This document shows positions 39,325-48,151 of a DNA stretch of 64,000 nt, in pieces. A model generated the notes under the pieces. The model saw only the letters and a program-made list of their open reading frames with translations, was not told where the DNA came from and did no database searches. Numbering within the stretch: the stretch's first letter is position 1; every line of letters starts with the position of its first letter. The stretch spans positions 1,302,001-1,366,000 of the forward strand of contig JAGTPG010000002.1 of the NCBI GenBank assembly GCA_018195615.1, written 5' to 3'. Position numbers and translations under genes: made by a program. Origin of the DNA: Streptomyces tuirus. Lineage in GTDB: Bacteria > Actinomycetota > Actinomycetes > Streptomycetales > Streptomycetaceae.

Positions 39325-39468
39325 GTGGTCTCCCTTGAACTGTGGTGATGTCGACCTGCGCCCGGCGGAGAGAGGAGGATCCAGGCCCTGGCGACAGCCG
39401 GGAGCCTTCGCGGGAAGCCACGTACCACCGGGAAAGATGTGATGCCCGACAACTGCAGGGGAACCGTA

Positions 39469-39515
39469 GTGATCGTTCACATGAAGGGTCAAGAGGTCGG
39501 TAGGTGATCGTTCAC
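39469..39515 (-). promoter_or_regulatory. Promoter with double LacI-type operator
   Basis: GTGATCGTTCAC occurs at 39469-39480 and again at 39504-39515. On the minus strand CTCTTGACC lies between them, and the second operator fills the spacer between -35 TTGACC and the -10 region. The block CTCTTGACC-N6-GTGANCGNTCACTA is shared with the promoter at 45075-45120. Binding at both sites would block transcription of the esterase gene and possibly the divergent galactanase gene. Confidence 0.75.
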
Positions 39516-39590
39516 CAAGGGAGATGACCACAGCCGGGCTCCACGCCTGCCGATGGCGGGGCGACGGAGGAACTGCCTCCGTTCACGCCA

Positions 39591-39619
39591 TTGACACACA
39601 GCGTTCTCGCCAGTCTCAT
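39591..39619 (+). promoter_or_regulatory. Candidate promoter of the exo-galactanase operon
   Basis: TTGACA (39591-39596), 17 bases, then a weak -10 (TCTCAT). A half operator (GTTCAC) precedes it. The leader to ATG 39715 would be about 95 bases. Confidence 0.35.
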
Positions 39620-39714
39620 GTGCGACATCGTTGGTTTCAGCCAACTTCTGATCGCTTGTGCTCTGCCGTGTTGCCTTTTCGTCGTGACCGGCACCCGAAA
39701 GTGGAGGCACACCC

Positions 39715-41142
39715 ATGCGCCGTGCCTGGCTGCTCATCCTCGCCATGCTCATGACTCTTCTCCCCCAGACGCTCCTGATCAGCACCGCACACGCGGCATC
39801 CGTCACCATCGCAAACGGAACCCAGTTCACCGACACCTCTGGCGCCGTGGTTCACGCCCACGGCGGCGGAGTGATCAAAGTCGGCTCCTACTACTACTGG
39901 TTCGGTGAGAACCGGAACGCCGACAACACCTTCCGGTACGTCTCCGCGTACCGCTCGACCGACCTGAAGACGTGGGAATTCAGACGCCACGTCCTGAGCG
40001 TGGCGACCGATCCCGAGCTGGCCGACGCCAAGATCGAACGCCCCAAGGTCATGTACAACGCGTCCACCGGCAAGTTCGTCATGTGGATGCACAAGGAGAA
40101 CGCCGCCGACTACTCCCAGGCTCGCGCCGCTGTCGCCGTCGCCGACACCGTCGACGGCGTGTACAGCTGGCGGGGCAGTTTCCGGCCGCTGGGCCACATG
40201 TCCCGTGACATCACCGTGTTCAAGGACGACGACGGCACCGGCTACATGATCTCCGCCGCCCGGAACAACTACGACCTGCACATCTACCGGCTGACCGCCG
40301 ACTACACCGGCATCGACGCCCTGGTGGCCAACCCCTGGCCGGGTGGTCATCGTGAGGCACCCGGCCTCTTCAAGCGGAACGGCGTCTACTTCATGCTGAC
40401 CTCCGGCGCCACCGGCTGGCGGCCCAACCAGCAGCAGTACGCCACCGCCACCGACATCACCGGGCCGTGGTCCGCGATGCGGAACGTCGGCGACTCCACC
40501 GCCTACGGCTCCCAGACCGCGTACGTGCTGCCCGTCCAGGGCACCGCCGGCACCGATTACCTGTACATGGGCGACCGCTGGGGCAACTCCTTCGGCGAGA
40601 ACGTCAACGCCTCCAAGTACGTGTGGCTGCCGCTGGAGTTCCCCACGTCCACCACCATGACCATGGACTGGTTCCCGCAGATCACCGTCGACACCGCCAC
40701 GGGCGAGGTCGACGGCGTCGACGGGCCGTGGGAGACGCTCACCGCACGCCACAGCGGCAAGTGCCTCGACGTGCCCGACAAGTCCGTGAACGACAATGTC
40801 CAGCTCATCCAGTACACGTGCACCGGCGGCATGAACCAGTCGTTCCGGTTCGAGGACGTCGGCAACGGATACGTGCGGCTCATGGTCCGGCACAGCGGCA
40901 AGTGCGTGGACGTGGCCGACAACTCCACCGCCAACGGCAACCGGATCATCCAGTACTCCTGCTCCACCGGCACCAACCAGCAGTGGCAGGTCAAGGACGC
41001 CGGCGACGGCCATGTGCGCCTGGTCTCCCGGCTCAGCGGCAAGTGCCTCGACGTCAGCGACGAGTCCACCGTCAACGGCGCCAAGCTCATCCAGTGGACC
41101 TGCGGCACAGGCGCCCACCAACAGTTCCGGCGCGGCGCATGA
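39715..41142 (+). CDS. Secreted GH43 exo-beta-1,3-galactanase-like enzyme with ricin lectin tail
   Basis: 475 aa with an N-terminal signal (MRRAWLLILAMLMTLLPQ). The five-bladed propeller domain shows GGGVIKVGSYYYWFGENR, RDITVFKDDDGTGYM and REAPGLFKRNGVYFMLTSGATGW. This pattern is characteristic of GH43 subfamily 24 (galactan 1,3-beta-galactosidase). The C-terminal 130 residues are a ricin/CBM13 beta-trefoil. By family knowledge the enzyme strips galactose or side-chain-bearing galactose from beta-1,3-galactan of arabinogalactan proteins. It leads an operon with the gene at 41189. Confidence 0.85.
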   Translation: MRRAWLLILAMLMTLLPQTLLISTAHAASVTIANGTQFTDTSGAVVHAHGGGVIKVGSYYYWFGENRNADNTFRYVSAYRSTDLKTWEFRRHVLSVATDPELADAKIERPKVMYNASTGKFVMWMHKENAADYSQARAAVAVADTVDGVYSWRGSFRPLGHMSRDITVFKDDDGTGYMISAARNNYDLHIYRLTADYTGIDALVANPWPGGHREAPGLFKRNGVYFMLTSGATGWRPNQQQYATATDITGPWSAMRNVGDSTAYGSQTAYVLPVQGTAGTDYLYMGDRWGNSFGENVNASKYVWLPLEFPTSTTMTMDWFPQITVDTATGEVDGVDGPWETLTARHSGKCLDVPDKSVNDNVQLIQYTCTGGMNQSFRFEDVGNGYVRLMVRHSGKCVDVADNSTANGNRIIQYSCSTGTNQQWQVKDAGDGHVRLVSRLSGKCLDVSDESTVNGAKLIQWTCGTGAHQQFRRGA

Positions 41143-41188
41143 CGGCACGTCAGTCGGCAGTCCCTTCCCCCAGCACGGAGGTAGTGCG

Positions 41189-43180
41189 ATGAAGTTTCCC
41201 ACCGACCAGTGGTCACGCCGCAGGTTCCTCGCCACGACCGGGGCGGCGGCCCTGGGCGGCATGGCCCTGAACCTCGCCGGAGGCGTCCAGCGGGCCGCGG
41301 CGGCCGACGTGGTGTCCTACGTCGACACGTCCAGGTCCACGTACGACAAGCTCGTCCTGATGGTCGACGGCAAGCCCTTCTTCCACAGCGGAGTCCAGTT
41401 CCGGTACGAGAAGCACAAGTACTCCTTCGGCTGGACGGACGCCCAGCTGAAGCCCGTTCTCCAGATGATCCGCGACGACGGATTCACGGTCGTGAACATT
41501 CCGATCTGGTGGTCGCAGGTGGAGACCTCGAAGGACACCTTCGACTGGACGGACATCGAGCGGTACCTCGCCTGGTGCGAGGAGTACGACCTCAAGCTCG
41601 AGCTCCTGTGGTTCGGCAGCGACTCCACCGGTTTCTCCCTGGCGCCCCGGTTCCCCTCCTACGTGCTGAACGACTACCAGCTCGTGCTGAAGTCCGACGG
41701 CACCGAGCTGGAGCTGAAGGGCACCAATCTGCTGGACAAGACCGACCCGAACCTCCTCAGCAGGGAGAAGTACGTGCTCGGCCGGCTCATGTCCCACCTC
41801 GCCTCCGCCGACACACAGCACACCCTCATCGGTGTCCAGGTGCTGAACGAGCCGAACGTGGCGAACATGCAGTGGGGCGCGTCCGCCAGCCGGAGCTACA
41901 GCACGTACAGCACCGACAGATGGAACAGCGGCGGGTACACGGACGCGGGGAAGTTCCGCAAGGACGTTCTGCTGGACTACCTGAACCAGTTGGGGCAGGT
42001 GGTCAAGGAGTCGGACCACTCCGTGTACACCCGGGTCAATGTCGTCGGTGACGCCCAGCCGGTGACCGAGAACGAAGCACTCAGGCGCCAGGGCAGGTCG
42101 TACATCGACTTCTTCGGAGACGACCCGTACACCACGAGCAACGACCCGCTCTACTTCTACGGCACGGACGACTTCTGGTCCCAGGGGAAGAACTTCCCCA
42201 TGATCATGGAGAACTTCGCGGGGCACACGGCAACGGACATCCACAAGTTCAACGCCGTCGCCGGCAACACGGCGTACAACCTGTACGCCGCTCTGGACCC
42301 CGACTCCAGCACGGGGAGCAGCAACTTCGGCCTGTACAACTTCAACCCGACCACCAAGGTCGTCACCCGCAAGACCGTCTCCCACAAGGTCGCCGCCCTC
42401 AACCGCATGCTGAAGAAGATCCACCGGGATCTCGCGACCAAGAGCCCGGTGGAAGCCGGCGGAACCAACCTGCAGACGTTCAACCGGAACGCCACAGCGA
42501 GCGTCGACCTCACCAAGCCCCTGGCAGGCGTGAGTGTCGGATATGCGACATCGAGCAATGGGCAGGGAATCGCCGTCAGGCGCGGTGCGGCCGAATTCGC
42601 CCTTGCCAGCACGGCCCAGGCCACGTTCACGCTCCCGGCGAGCATCGGCGCCGTGAGGTCGGTCGAGACCGGGCACTACGACGGGAACAACACCTGGGTG
42701 CGCGCCGGCGCCAAGACGTACAGCACGGCGTCCGGAGGCATCTCGGTCGACGTGGCCGCCGGCGAGTGTGTGCGGGTCTCCTACCTCGTCAGCGGCGCGA
42801 CCTACAAGATCAGGAACTCCTCCTCGGGCCGGTATCTCGATACCGACCTCGACGGCGTGGTCACGCTGGCCTCCGCGACCGTCTATGACGACCAGGACTG
42901 GATCGTGGCAAAGGATTCATCGGGGTCGTGGACCATCAAGAACGCCAGGTCGGGGCGCTACTACCTGGAGACCGGAGCGAGTGGTAACAGCGTCGTCTGG
43001 AACTCCGGCACCGTCTCGGACAGTTCCCTCTGGGATGTGGAGGGGGTCTCCGGGGGCGGGCTCCGCCTGAACAACCACCTCGCGGGAAGGGGGTACCTGT
43101 ACCGGACCTCGGCGGGCGAGGTGAAGTGGAACACGGGGTCCCAGGAGTCGAGCACGGTCTGGGAGTTCGAACCCAAGTAG
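41189..43180 (+). CDS. Tat-exported clan-A glycosidase-like protein with beta-trefoil
   Basis: 663 aa from ATG 41189 after GGAGG. A twin-arginine signal (SRRRFLATTGAAALGGMAL) is clear. The TIM-barrel core is a shorter paralogue of the protein at 32245, with LMVDGKPFFHSGVQFRYE, LELLWFGSDSTG, VQVLNEPNVA (acid/base candidate) and MIMENFAGH (nucleophile candidate). Unlike the paralogue it has no domain inserted in the barrel. The last 130 residues form a trefoil-like domain (RNSSSGRYLDTD, NARSGRYYLE) without the QxW lectin motif. It probably cleaves galactan or arabinogalactan; family number uncertain. Confidence 0.8.
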   Translation: MKFPTDQWSRRRFLATTGAAALGGMALNLAGGVQRAAAADVVSYVDTSRSTYDKLVLMVDGKPFFHSGVQFRYEKHKYSFGWTDAQLKPVLQMIRDDGFTVVNIPIWWSQVETSKDTFDWTDIERYLAWCEEYDLKLELLWFGSDSTGFSLAPRFPSYVLNDYQLVLKSDGTELELKGTNLLDKTDPNLLSREKYVLGRLMSHLASADTQHTLIGVQVLNEPNVANMQWGASASRSYSTYSTDRWNSGGYTDAGKFRKDVLLDYLNQLGQVVKESDHSVYTRVNVVGDAQPVTENEALRRQGRSYIDFFGDDPYTTSNDPLYFYGTDDFWSQGKNFPMIMENFAGHTATDIHKFNAVAGNTAYNLYAALDPDSSTGSSNFGLYNFNPTTKVVTRKTVSHKVAALNRMLKKIHRDLATKSPVEAGGTNLQTFNRNATASVDLTKPLAGVSVGYATSSNGQGIAVRRGAAEFALASTAQATFTLPASIGAVRSVETGHYDGNNTWVRAGAKTYSTASGGISVDVAAGECVRVSYLVSGATYKIRNSSSGRYLDTDLDGVVTLASATVYDDQDWIVAKDSSGSWTIKNARSGRYYLETGASGNSVVWNSGTVSDSSLWDVEGVSGGGLRLNNHLAGRGYLYRTSAGEVKWNTGSQESSTVWEFEPK

Positions 43181-43230
43181 GCGGCACTTCGCGACGCGGA
43201 GCGTCACTGTCACCGTCGGCGAACATACGG

Positions 43231-43265
43231 CGTGCGTCTCATCGGCTGCAACGATGAGACGCACG
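43231..43265. terminator. Strong terminator hairpin after the exo-galactanase operon
   Basis: CGTGCGTCTCATCG and CGATGAGACGCACG form a perfect 14-bp stem around a 7-base loop, 50 bases after the stop at 43180. Confidence 0.9.
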
Positions 43266-43308
43266 CCCGTGCTCCGTCCCGGGCGAGCCCGACCGCGAGA
43301 AATGTTTG

Positions 43309-43321
43309 ACACACGCTGTGT
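43309..43321. promoter_or_regulatory. Dyad at the promoter of the fused regulator
   Basis: ACACA-CGC-TGTGT lies 13 bases before ATG 43334 and overlaps TTGACA (43306-43311). A related ACACAGCGT occurs next to TTGACA at 39591. It may be an autoregulatory site distinct from the GTGANCGNTCAC operator. Confidence 0.35.
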
Positions 43322-43333
43322 AATGATTGCTGA

Positions 43334-45029
43334 ATGACTCAGGTTGACGTGCTGAATGCCCTGGAACGGCGGGCCGCCGGCCAGTGGGGGCTGGTGACCA
43401 CCGCCCAGGCGAAGCTGGACGGCGTCCAGGGGGTGCAGCTTCTGAGGCTGGAGCGCTCCGGGCAGCTGGAGAGTGTCGGCCACGGGGTGTACCGCGTGGC
43501 CTCCTCTCCCCCGCCGGAGCACCTCAGGATCAAGGTCGCGTGGTTGCGACTGGATCCCAGGACGCCGATGCGCGACCGCGGCATCGAGGATCCCAGGTCG
43601 GGCGTCGTCTCGCATGCCTCCGCGTGTGCGGTCCACGGACTGGGCGCATGGCCCGCCGACCGGGTGGAGCTGACTGTTCCGGTACGCCGCAGTACGCGTG
43701 ACGAGAACGTGGTGCTGCACTGTGCGCGGGCGGACACCGAGGACGTCACCCTCGTGGAGGGCCTGCCGGTCACCACGGTGCGGCGTACCGTCGTCGACCT
43801 GCTGCGGGTCCGTACCGACGCCGCCCAGGTCGGCGCGGTCGTCGCCGATGCCGCATCCCGTGGCCTGGTCCGGGTCGACGACCTGGCCGCGCAGGTCGGG
43901 GTCTTCGCCGGAGCTTACGGCCTGCCCGCCGAGGCGTCCGGTGTGAAGGTGCTGGAGTTCCTGTGCGAGCGCGCCGGCCGGCCCCTGCGGGTGACGAAGG
44001 CCGAGCGGCCGGCCGCGGAGGAAGCCGGCCCGGAGAGGAAGCGGCCGACCATCTGGGAGGTGGCCCGGGCAGCCGGAGTCTCCCACCAGACGGTTTCCCG
44101 GTACCTGAAGAACGACAGCGGCATGCGGCCGGCGACGCGGGCGAGCATCGAGCGGGCCATCGCAGAACTGGACTACCGGCCCAACCTGATAGCGCGGTCC
44201 ATGCGCACCAGGCGGTCCATCGCGTCACGATCGTGCTGCCCGAGCTGAGCAGCTTCGTACCGATTCCCCTGTTGAGGGGCGCGTCGGCCGCAGCGCACGA
44301 GGCCGGCTACATGACCGACGTCGTCGGCCTGGAAGGCGGGGAGGCCCGTCGCGCACGGAGCGTGGTGTCCCTGTTGGAGGCCCAGCAGACGGACGGCGTG
44401 CTGTCGCTCGTGCCGTTGGCGGACATGAACAAGGATCCGGAAGCAGAGCGGCGGCCCGTCGTGGTGTTGGGCGAGTACGACGACAACATGCATTCCCAGG
44501 GACAACTGGCCGACGGGCGGCCCGCCGAGCAGATTCTTCGGCATCTCGCGGACCAGGGGCATCGCCGGTTTCTCCACGTGGCCGGCTCACAGGAGTGGGC
44601 CTCGGCGCGCAACCGCCGCTCGGTGTACGTGGCGGCGATCGAGCGACTGGGGCTGGAGTCGTTCGGCGTCGTCGACGGGGACTGGTCGATGCGCTCCGGA
44701 TATGACAGCGCCCGGGACCTGCCGGCCGATTCCGGTGTGACGGCCGTGCTGGCCGCCAACGACTATGTCGCCATGGGGGTGATCCGCGGCTTCCAGGATC
44801 GCGGATGGCGGGTCCCCGAGGACGTCAGCGTCTTCGGATGGGACGACGAGGAGTTCACCCGGTACTTCTCGCCGTCCATGTCGACGGTGCACATCAACAA
44901 GGAGGAGGTCGGCCGTCAGGCGATGCTGTCGCTCCTCGCGCTCCTTCGGGCGAGACCGGACCGACGGCGGGCGTCGAAGATCTGTTCCGCATCGTGCCAC
45001 GCAATTCGAGCGGGCCGGCTCCCCGCTAG
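43334..45029 (+). CDS. AbiEi antitoxin-like domain fused to a LacI-family regulator, two frameshifts
   Basis: ATG 43334. Bases are missing at 44217-44218 and 44948-44950; restored length is 565 aa. Residues 1-210 match the AbiEi_4-type antitoxin layout: a winged helix (GLVTTAQAKLDGVQGVQLL, LESVGHGVYRVA) and the following domain (VSHASACAVHGLG, VTTVRRTVVDLLR). Without any frame break the protein continues into a LacI helix-turn-helix (PTIWEVARAAGVSHQTVSRY) and a full sugar-sensing domain. No toxin gene (AbiEii) is adjacent. A GTG near 43990 could start a separate LacI product. The fusion would give two DNA-binding modules on one polypeptide, controlling the surrounding sugar operons. Confidence 0.8.
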
Positions 45030-45074
45030 GAGCCACCGTCAAGCCGCCTTGCGGTCGCGACTCTCCCCTTAATT

Positions 45075-45120
45075 GTGATCGATCACTACGAAACTCTTGA
45101 CCTCAAAGGTGACCGTTCAC
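45075..45120 (+). promoter_or_regulatory. Promoter with double LacI-type operator, sugar-acid operon
   Basis: GTGATCGATCAC (45075-45086) and GTGACCGTTCAC (45109-45120) flank CTCTTGACC. The -35 is TTGACC, and the second operator fills the spacer before the -10 (CTAAGT). Layout and 34-base operator spacing repeat the 39469-39515 promoter. It drives the operon starting at 45264. Confidence 0.78.
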
Positions 45121-45263
45121 TAAGTTTCGGTTCGCCGCCACGTCACCTCAGCGAGTGCCGGGTTCATCCGGGCAATGCCCTTCCCCTCGACCAGCACGTC
45201 CACGCCCTGGTCCAGGCAGGCCGAGGGACGCCCCTTCACTCCGAGCTTCCACGAAAGAGCCAC

Positions 45264-46389
45264 ATGACCAAGTACCGCCAGCCCGTGAGGGTGGCGATCG
45301 TCGGCGCCGGAGGCATCGCCAACGGCAGCCACATGCCCGCCGTGCAAGCCCAGGACGGCGAAGCCACCGTCGTCGCGGTCGTCGATGTCGACCGCGGGCG
45401 TGCCACGGACTTCGCCGCCCGCTGGAACATCCCCGCCGCCTATGACGACGTCGAGCAGATGCTCAAGGAACAGCGCCCGGATCTGGCCATCTTGTGCACG
45501 CCGCCGGTGGCCCACGCCGAGGCGATCACGACCTGCCTGGACGCGGGCGTGTGGGTGTGGTGCGAGAAGCCTCCCACCCTGTCGCTGGCCGAGTACGACG
45601 CCGTCGCCGCGCACGAACGTGAGGGCGGCCCGTACGCTTCCTACGTCTTCCAGCACCGCTTCGGCTCCGGCGCCCGTGCCCTGCGCGAGCAGATCCGCAC
45701 CGGCGGCCTCGGCGCTCCCCTGGTCGGCGTCTGCCACACCCTGTGGTACCGGGACGACGCCTACTTCGAGGTCCCCTGGCGCGGCAAGTGGGAGACCGAG
45801 GGCGGCGGTCCCAGCATGGGCCACGGCATCCACCAGATGGACCTCATGCTGTCCTTGATGGGTGAGTGGACGGAAGTCCGCGCCGCCATGGGCACGTTGG
45901 CCCGTGACGTGGAGACCGAGGACGTCTCCATGGCGATGGTCCGCTTCGCCAATGGCGCCATGGTGTCCATGGTCAACAGCCTGCTCTCCCGCGTGAGACC
46001 AGCTACCTGCGTTTCGACTTCCCCGAGGCGACGGTCGAGCTGTCCCACCTCTACGGCTACGACAACTCCCACTGGACGTGGACCCCGGCACCCCACCGGG
46101 CCGAGGCCACCGCCGCGGAGCTGGGAGCGCCGCTCGACGACGAGGCCAGTTCGCACGCCGCGCAGTTGCGCGTGCTGTTGCGGTCGCTGCGCGCCGGGGA
46201 ACGCCCCGAGGTCAGTGGCGACGACGGCCGCCGAGTCCTGGGCCTCATCGCCGCCCTGTACGAGTCGGCGACGACCGGACGCCCCGTCACACCGGACATG
46301 CTGACCCCGCCGACCCCTTCTACCACTCCATGAGCGGCCGCCCGGACACCGCCCAGGACAACGCCGTCAAGGAGAAGACCGGTGTCTGA
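45264..46389 (+). CDS. Gfo/Idh/MocA-family oxidoreductase, two frameshifts
   Basis: ATG 45264. A C is missing at 45988-45990 and at 46305-46308; restored length is 375 aa, ending VKEKTGV and overlapping the next gene. The N-terminal Rossmann motif is VAIVGAGGIANGSHMPAV, and the EKP signature is WCEKPPTLSL. The C-terminal beta domain has GGPSMGHGIHQMDLM. It is an NAD(P)-dependent sugar or sugar-acid dehydrogenase. Its partners here (DUF6807, cupin, GH43) suggest oxidation of a monosaccharide released from the polysaccharide. Confidence 0.9.
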
Positions 46390-47305
46390 CACCCACTTCA
46401 GGATCGAGCACGACAACGCCGGGACGGAACTCGTGGTGTCGGCCGCGGGCTCGGACCTCGCCACGTACGTCTACCGGCCGGACACCCCGATCGAGGAATC
46501 GCCCAAGCCCTATCTCTACCCGCTGAAGACGCTTTCCGGTGCCCCTGTCGGCGTCTACCGCCCTTGGGATCACCGCTGGCACAAGGGCCTGCAGATGACC
46601 TGGTCCCATCTGTCCGGCGACAACTTCTGGGGCGGGCCCACCTTCGAACAGGGCGCGCCCGGCCATGGCTACGTCTGGCGCGAGAACCACGGACGGCAGG
46701 TGCACCGTGCCTTCGACCGGCGGGACACCGGCGGCAGTGAGGTGTCGGTCGTCCAGGGCCTGGACTGGTATGCCTCCAGTGACGAGGTGTGGATCGACGA
46801 GACCCGCACCCTCCGCTTCCACAGCGCCGACACCGATGAGGGCGTCTGGGCGCTGGACTTCACGACCGCCCTGACCAACGTGCGCGACCAGCCCCTGGAA
46901 CTGGGTAGCCCCACCACGCACGGCCGCGCCAACGCCGGCTACACCGGACTGTTCTGGCGGGGCCCCCGCTCCTGGACAGGCGCCGACGTCATCGCAGACG
47001 GAGGTCACGAAGGTGACGCCGTGATGGGTACTCGGGGCGCCTGGGCGGCCATCACCGGCGAGCACGACGAGATCGACGGCGGTGCAACGGTCGTCGCCTA
47101 CGCGGGCAGCACCTCGGCCGCGGTCCCGCTGACGTGGTTCGCCCGCAGCAGTGCCTTCGCCTGTCTCAACCCGTCGCCCGCCTTCGACACGGAGATCAAG
47201 CTGGAACCCGGTGAGACCCTGCGTCTGAGCCACCGCTTCGTGTTCCTCGACCGCATGGTGGACCGCGGTGAACTCGAACCGATCGCCCAGAGGTTCGCGC
47301 CGTGA
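46382..47305 (+). CDS. DUF6807 (PmoA-like) protein
   Basis: 307 aa from GTG 46382 with AAGGAG upstream, overlapping the previous gene by 8 bases. It is a cytoplasmic beta-sandwich-type protein with PYLYPLKTLSGAPVGVYRPW, DHRWHKGLQMTWSHLSGDNF, TTHGRANAGYTGLFWRGPRS and a C-terminal ETLRLSHRFVFLD. These features are typical of the DUF6807 family, often annotated PmoA. The family commonly accompanies Gfo/Idh/MocA oxidoreductases in sugar operons; biochemical role unsettled. The His-rich DHRWHKG segment could be catalytic. Confidence 0.85.
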   Translation: MSDTHFRIEHDNAGTELVVSAAGSDLATYVYRPDTPIEESPKPYLYPLKTLSGAPVGVYRPWDHRWHKGLQMTWSHLSGDNFWGGPTFEQGAPGHGYVWRENHGRQVHRAFDRRDTGGSEVSVVQGLDWYASSDEVWIDETRTLRFHSADTDEGVWALDFTTALTNVRDQPLELGSPTTHGRANAGYTGLFWRGPRSWTGADVIADGGHEGDAVMGTRGAWAAITGEHDEIDGGATVVAYAGSTSAAVPLTWFARSSAFACLNPSPAFDTEIKLEPGETLRLSHRFVFLDRMVDRGELEPIAQRFAP

Positions 47306-48035
47306 CCTCCCACCCCGACTTCCCAGGAGCCGTGGGCCTGAGCCAGCTCGAGGTGTACCCCTGGCCCACGGCCGACGACGAACACGGCGGCTCGCCCCAC
47401 ATGCACCTGACCTGCGCGGAGTGCTATGTCGTCGTCAGTGGACGCGGTCGGCTGGAGACCCTCAACTACCGAGGGCACACGATGACCGAGCTGCACCCTG
47501 GCGACACGGTGTGGTTCACTCCCGGCACGATCCACCGCGCCATCAACGACGAGGACCTGCGCGTGATCGTCGTCATGCAGAACAGCGGCCTTCCCGAAGC
47601 GGGCGACGCGGTGATGACCTTCCCGTCGGCCCACCTCTCCCCGAGGCCTATCCGGACGCGGCCTCGCTCCTGGGCGCCGACGGCAAACCCAGCCCCGAGC
47701 GCGCCCGGGCACGCAGGGACCTGGCGATCGAGGGGTTCAGCGAGCTGACGCGCCAGTGGCGGCGAGGCAACCGCTCGGCGTACGAGGACTTCTGCGCGGC
47801 AGCCGTGCGGCTCGTCCAACCACGCCTGGAAACCTGGGAGAAGACGGTCAACGACGGTGCGCTGGCGGCCGCACACATGGCATTGCGGCAGATCAACGCA
47901 CTCCGGTACGACGACGTCAGCCACCTGTTCGATGCGACCGTCTCGCGCATCGCCCAACCGTCCCGGCAGACCCTCGGCATGTGCGGTCTCCTGCGCGCCT
48001 ACGACCCGATCCGCAGAGAGGGATCCGAGCGTTGA
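47302..48035 (+). CDS. Cupin-domain protein, frameshifted at 47639-47642
   Basis: The start GTG 47302 overlaps the previous stop (GTGA). One C is missing at 47639-47642; restored length is 244 aa. The cupin core has HMHLTCAECYVVVSGRG and PGDTVWFTPGTIHRAIND, giving the expected His/Glu metal ligands. A helical C-terminal extension (RDLAIEGFSELTRQWRRGN) follows, also seen in actinobacterial cupins of this context. It may be a sugar isomerase-like or regulatory sugar-binding protein. Substrate unknown. Confidence 0.85.
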
Positions 48036-48151
48036 CACCCGCCGGCCGCGGACCCCCGGGCGGGGACTGCCTCGGCGGGCCCATGCCGCCGAAGGTCGTC
48101 TCCCAGGGCGTTCGACGCTGATCGGCAAGAGTCTTCAAGTGAGAGGTTCAG

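Larger units (their letters stand above)
39325..39714. other. 390-bp divergent regulatory region between esterase and exo-galactanase genes
   Basis: No gene is present. It holds the double LacI-type operator at 39469-39515 with a minus-strand promoter, and a plus-strand TTGACA at 39591. The two transcription units of the polysaccharide locus diverge from here. Confidence 0.65.

Noticed and set aside
32245..41142. CRISPR-like or tandem DNA repeats in the ricin-tail coding regions
   Set aside because: The recurring segments are degenerate protein repeats of a beta-trefoil, not identical DNA repeats with spacers.
43334..44000. A type IV toxin-antitoxin system at the AbiEi-like domain
   Set aside because: No AbiEii-type nucleotidyltransferase toxin lies on either side, and the domain is fused in frame to a LacI regulator.
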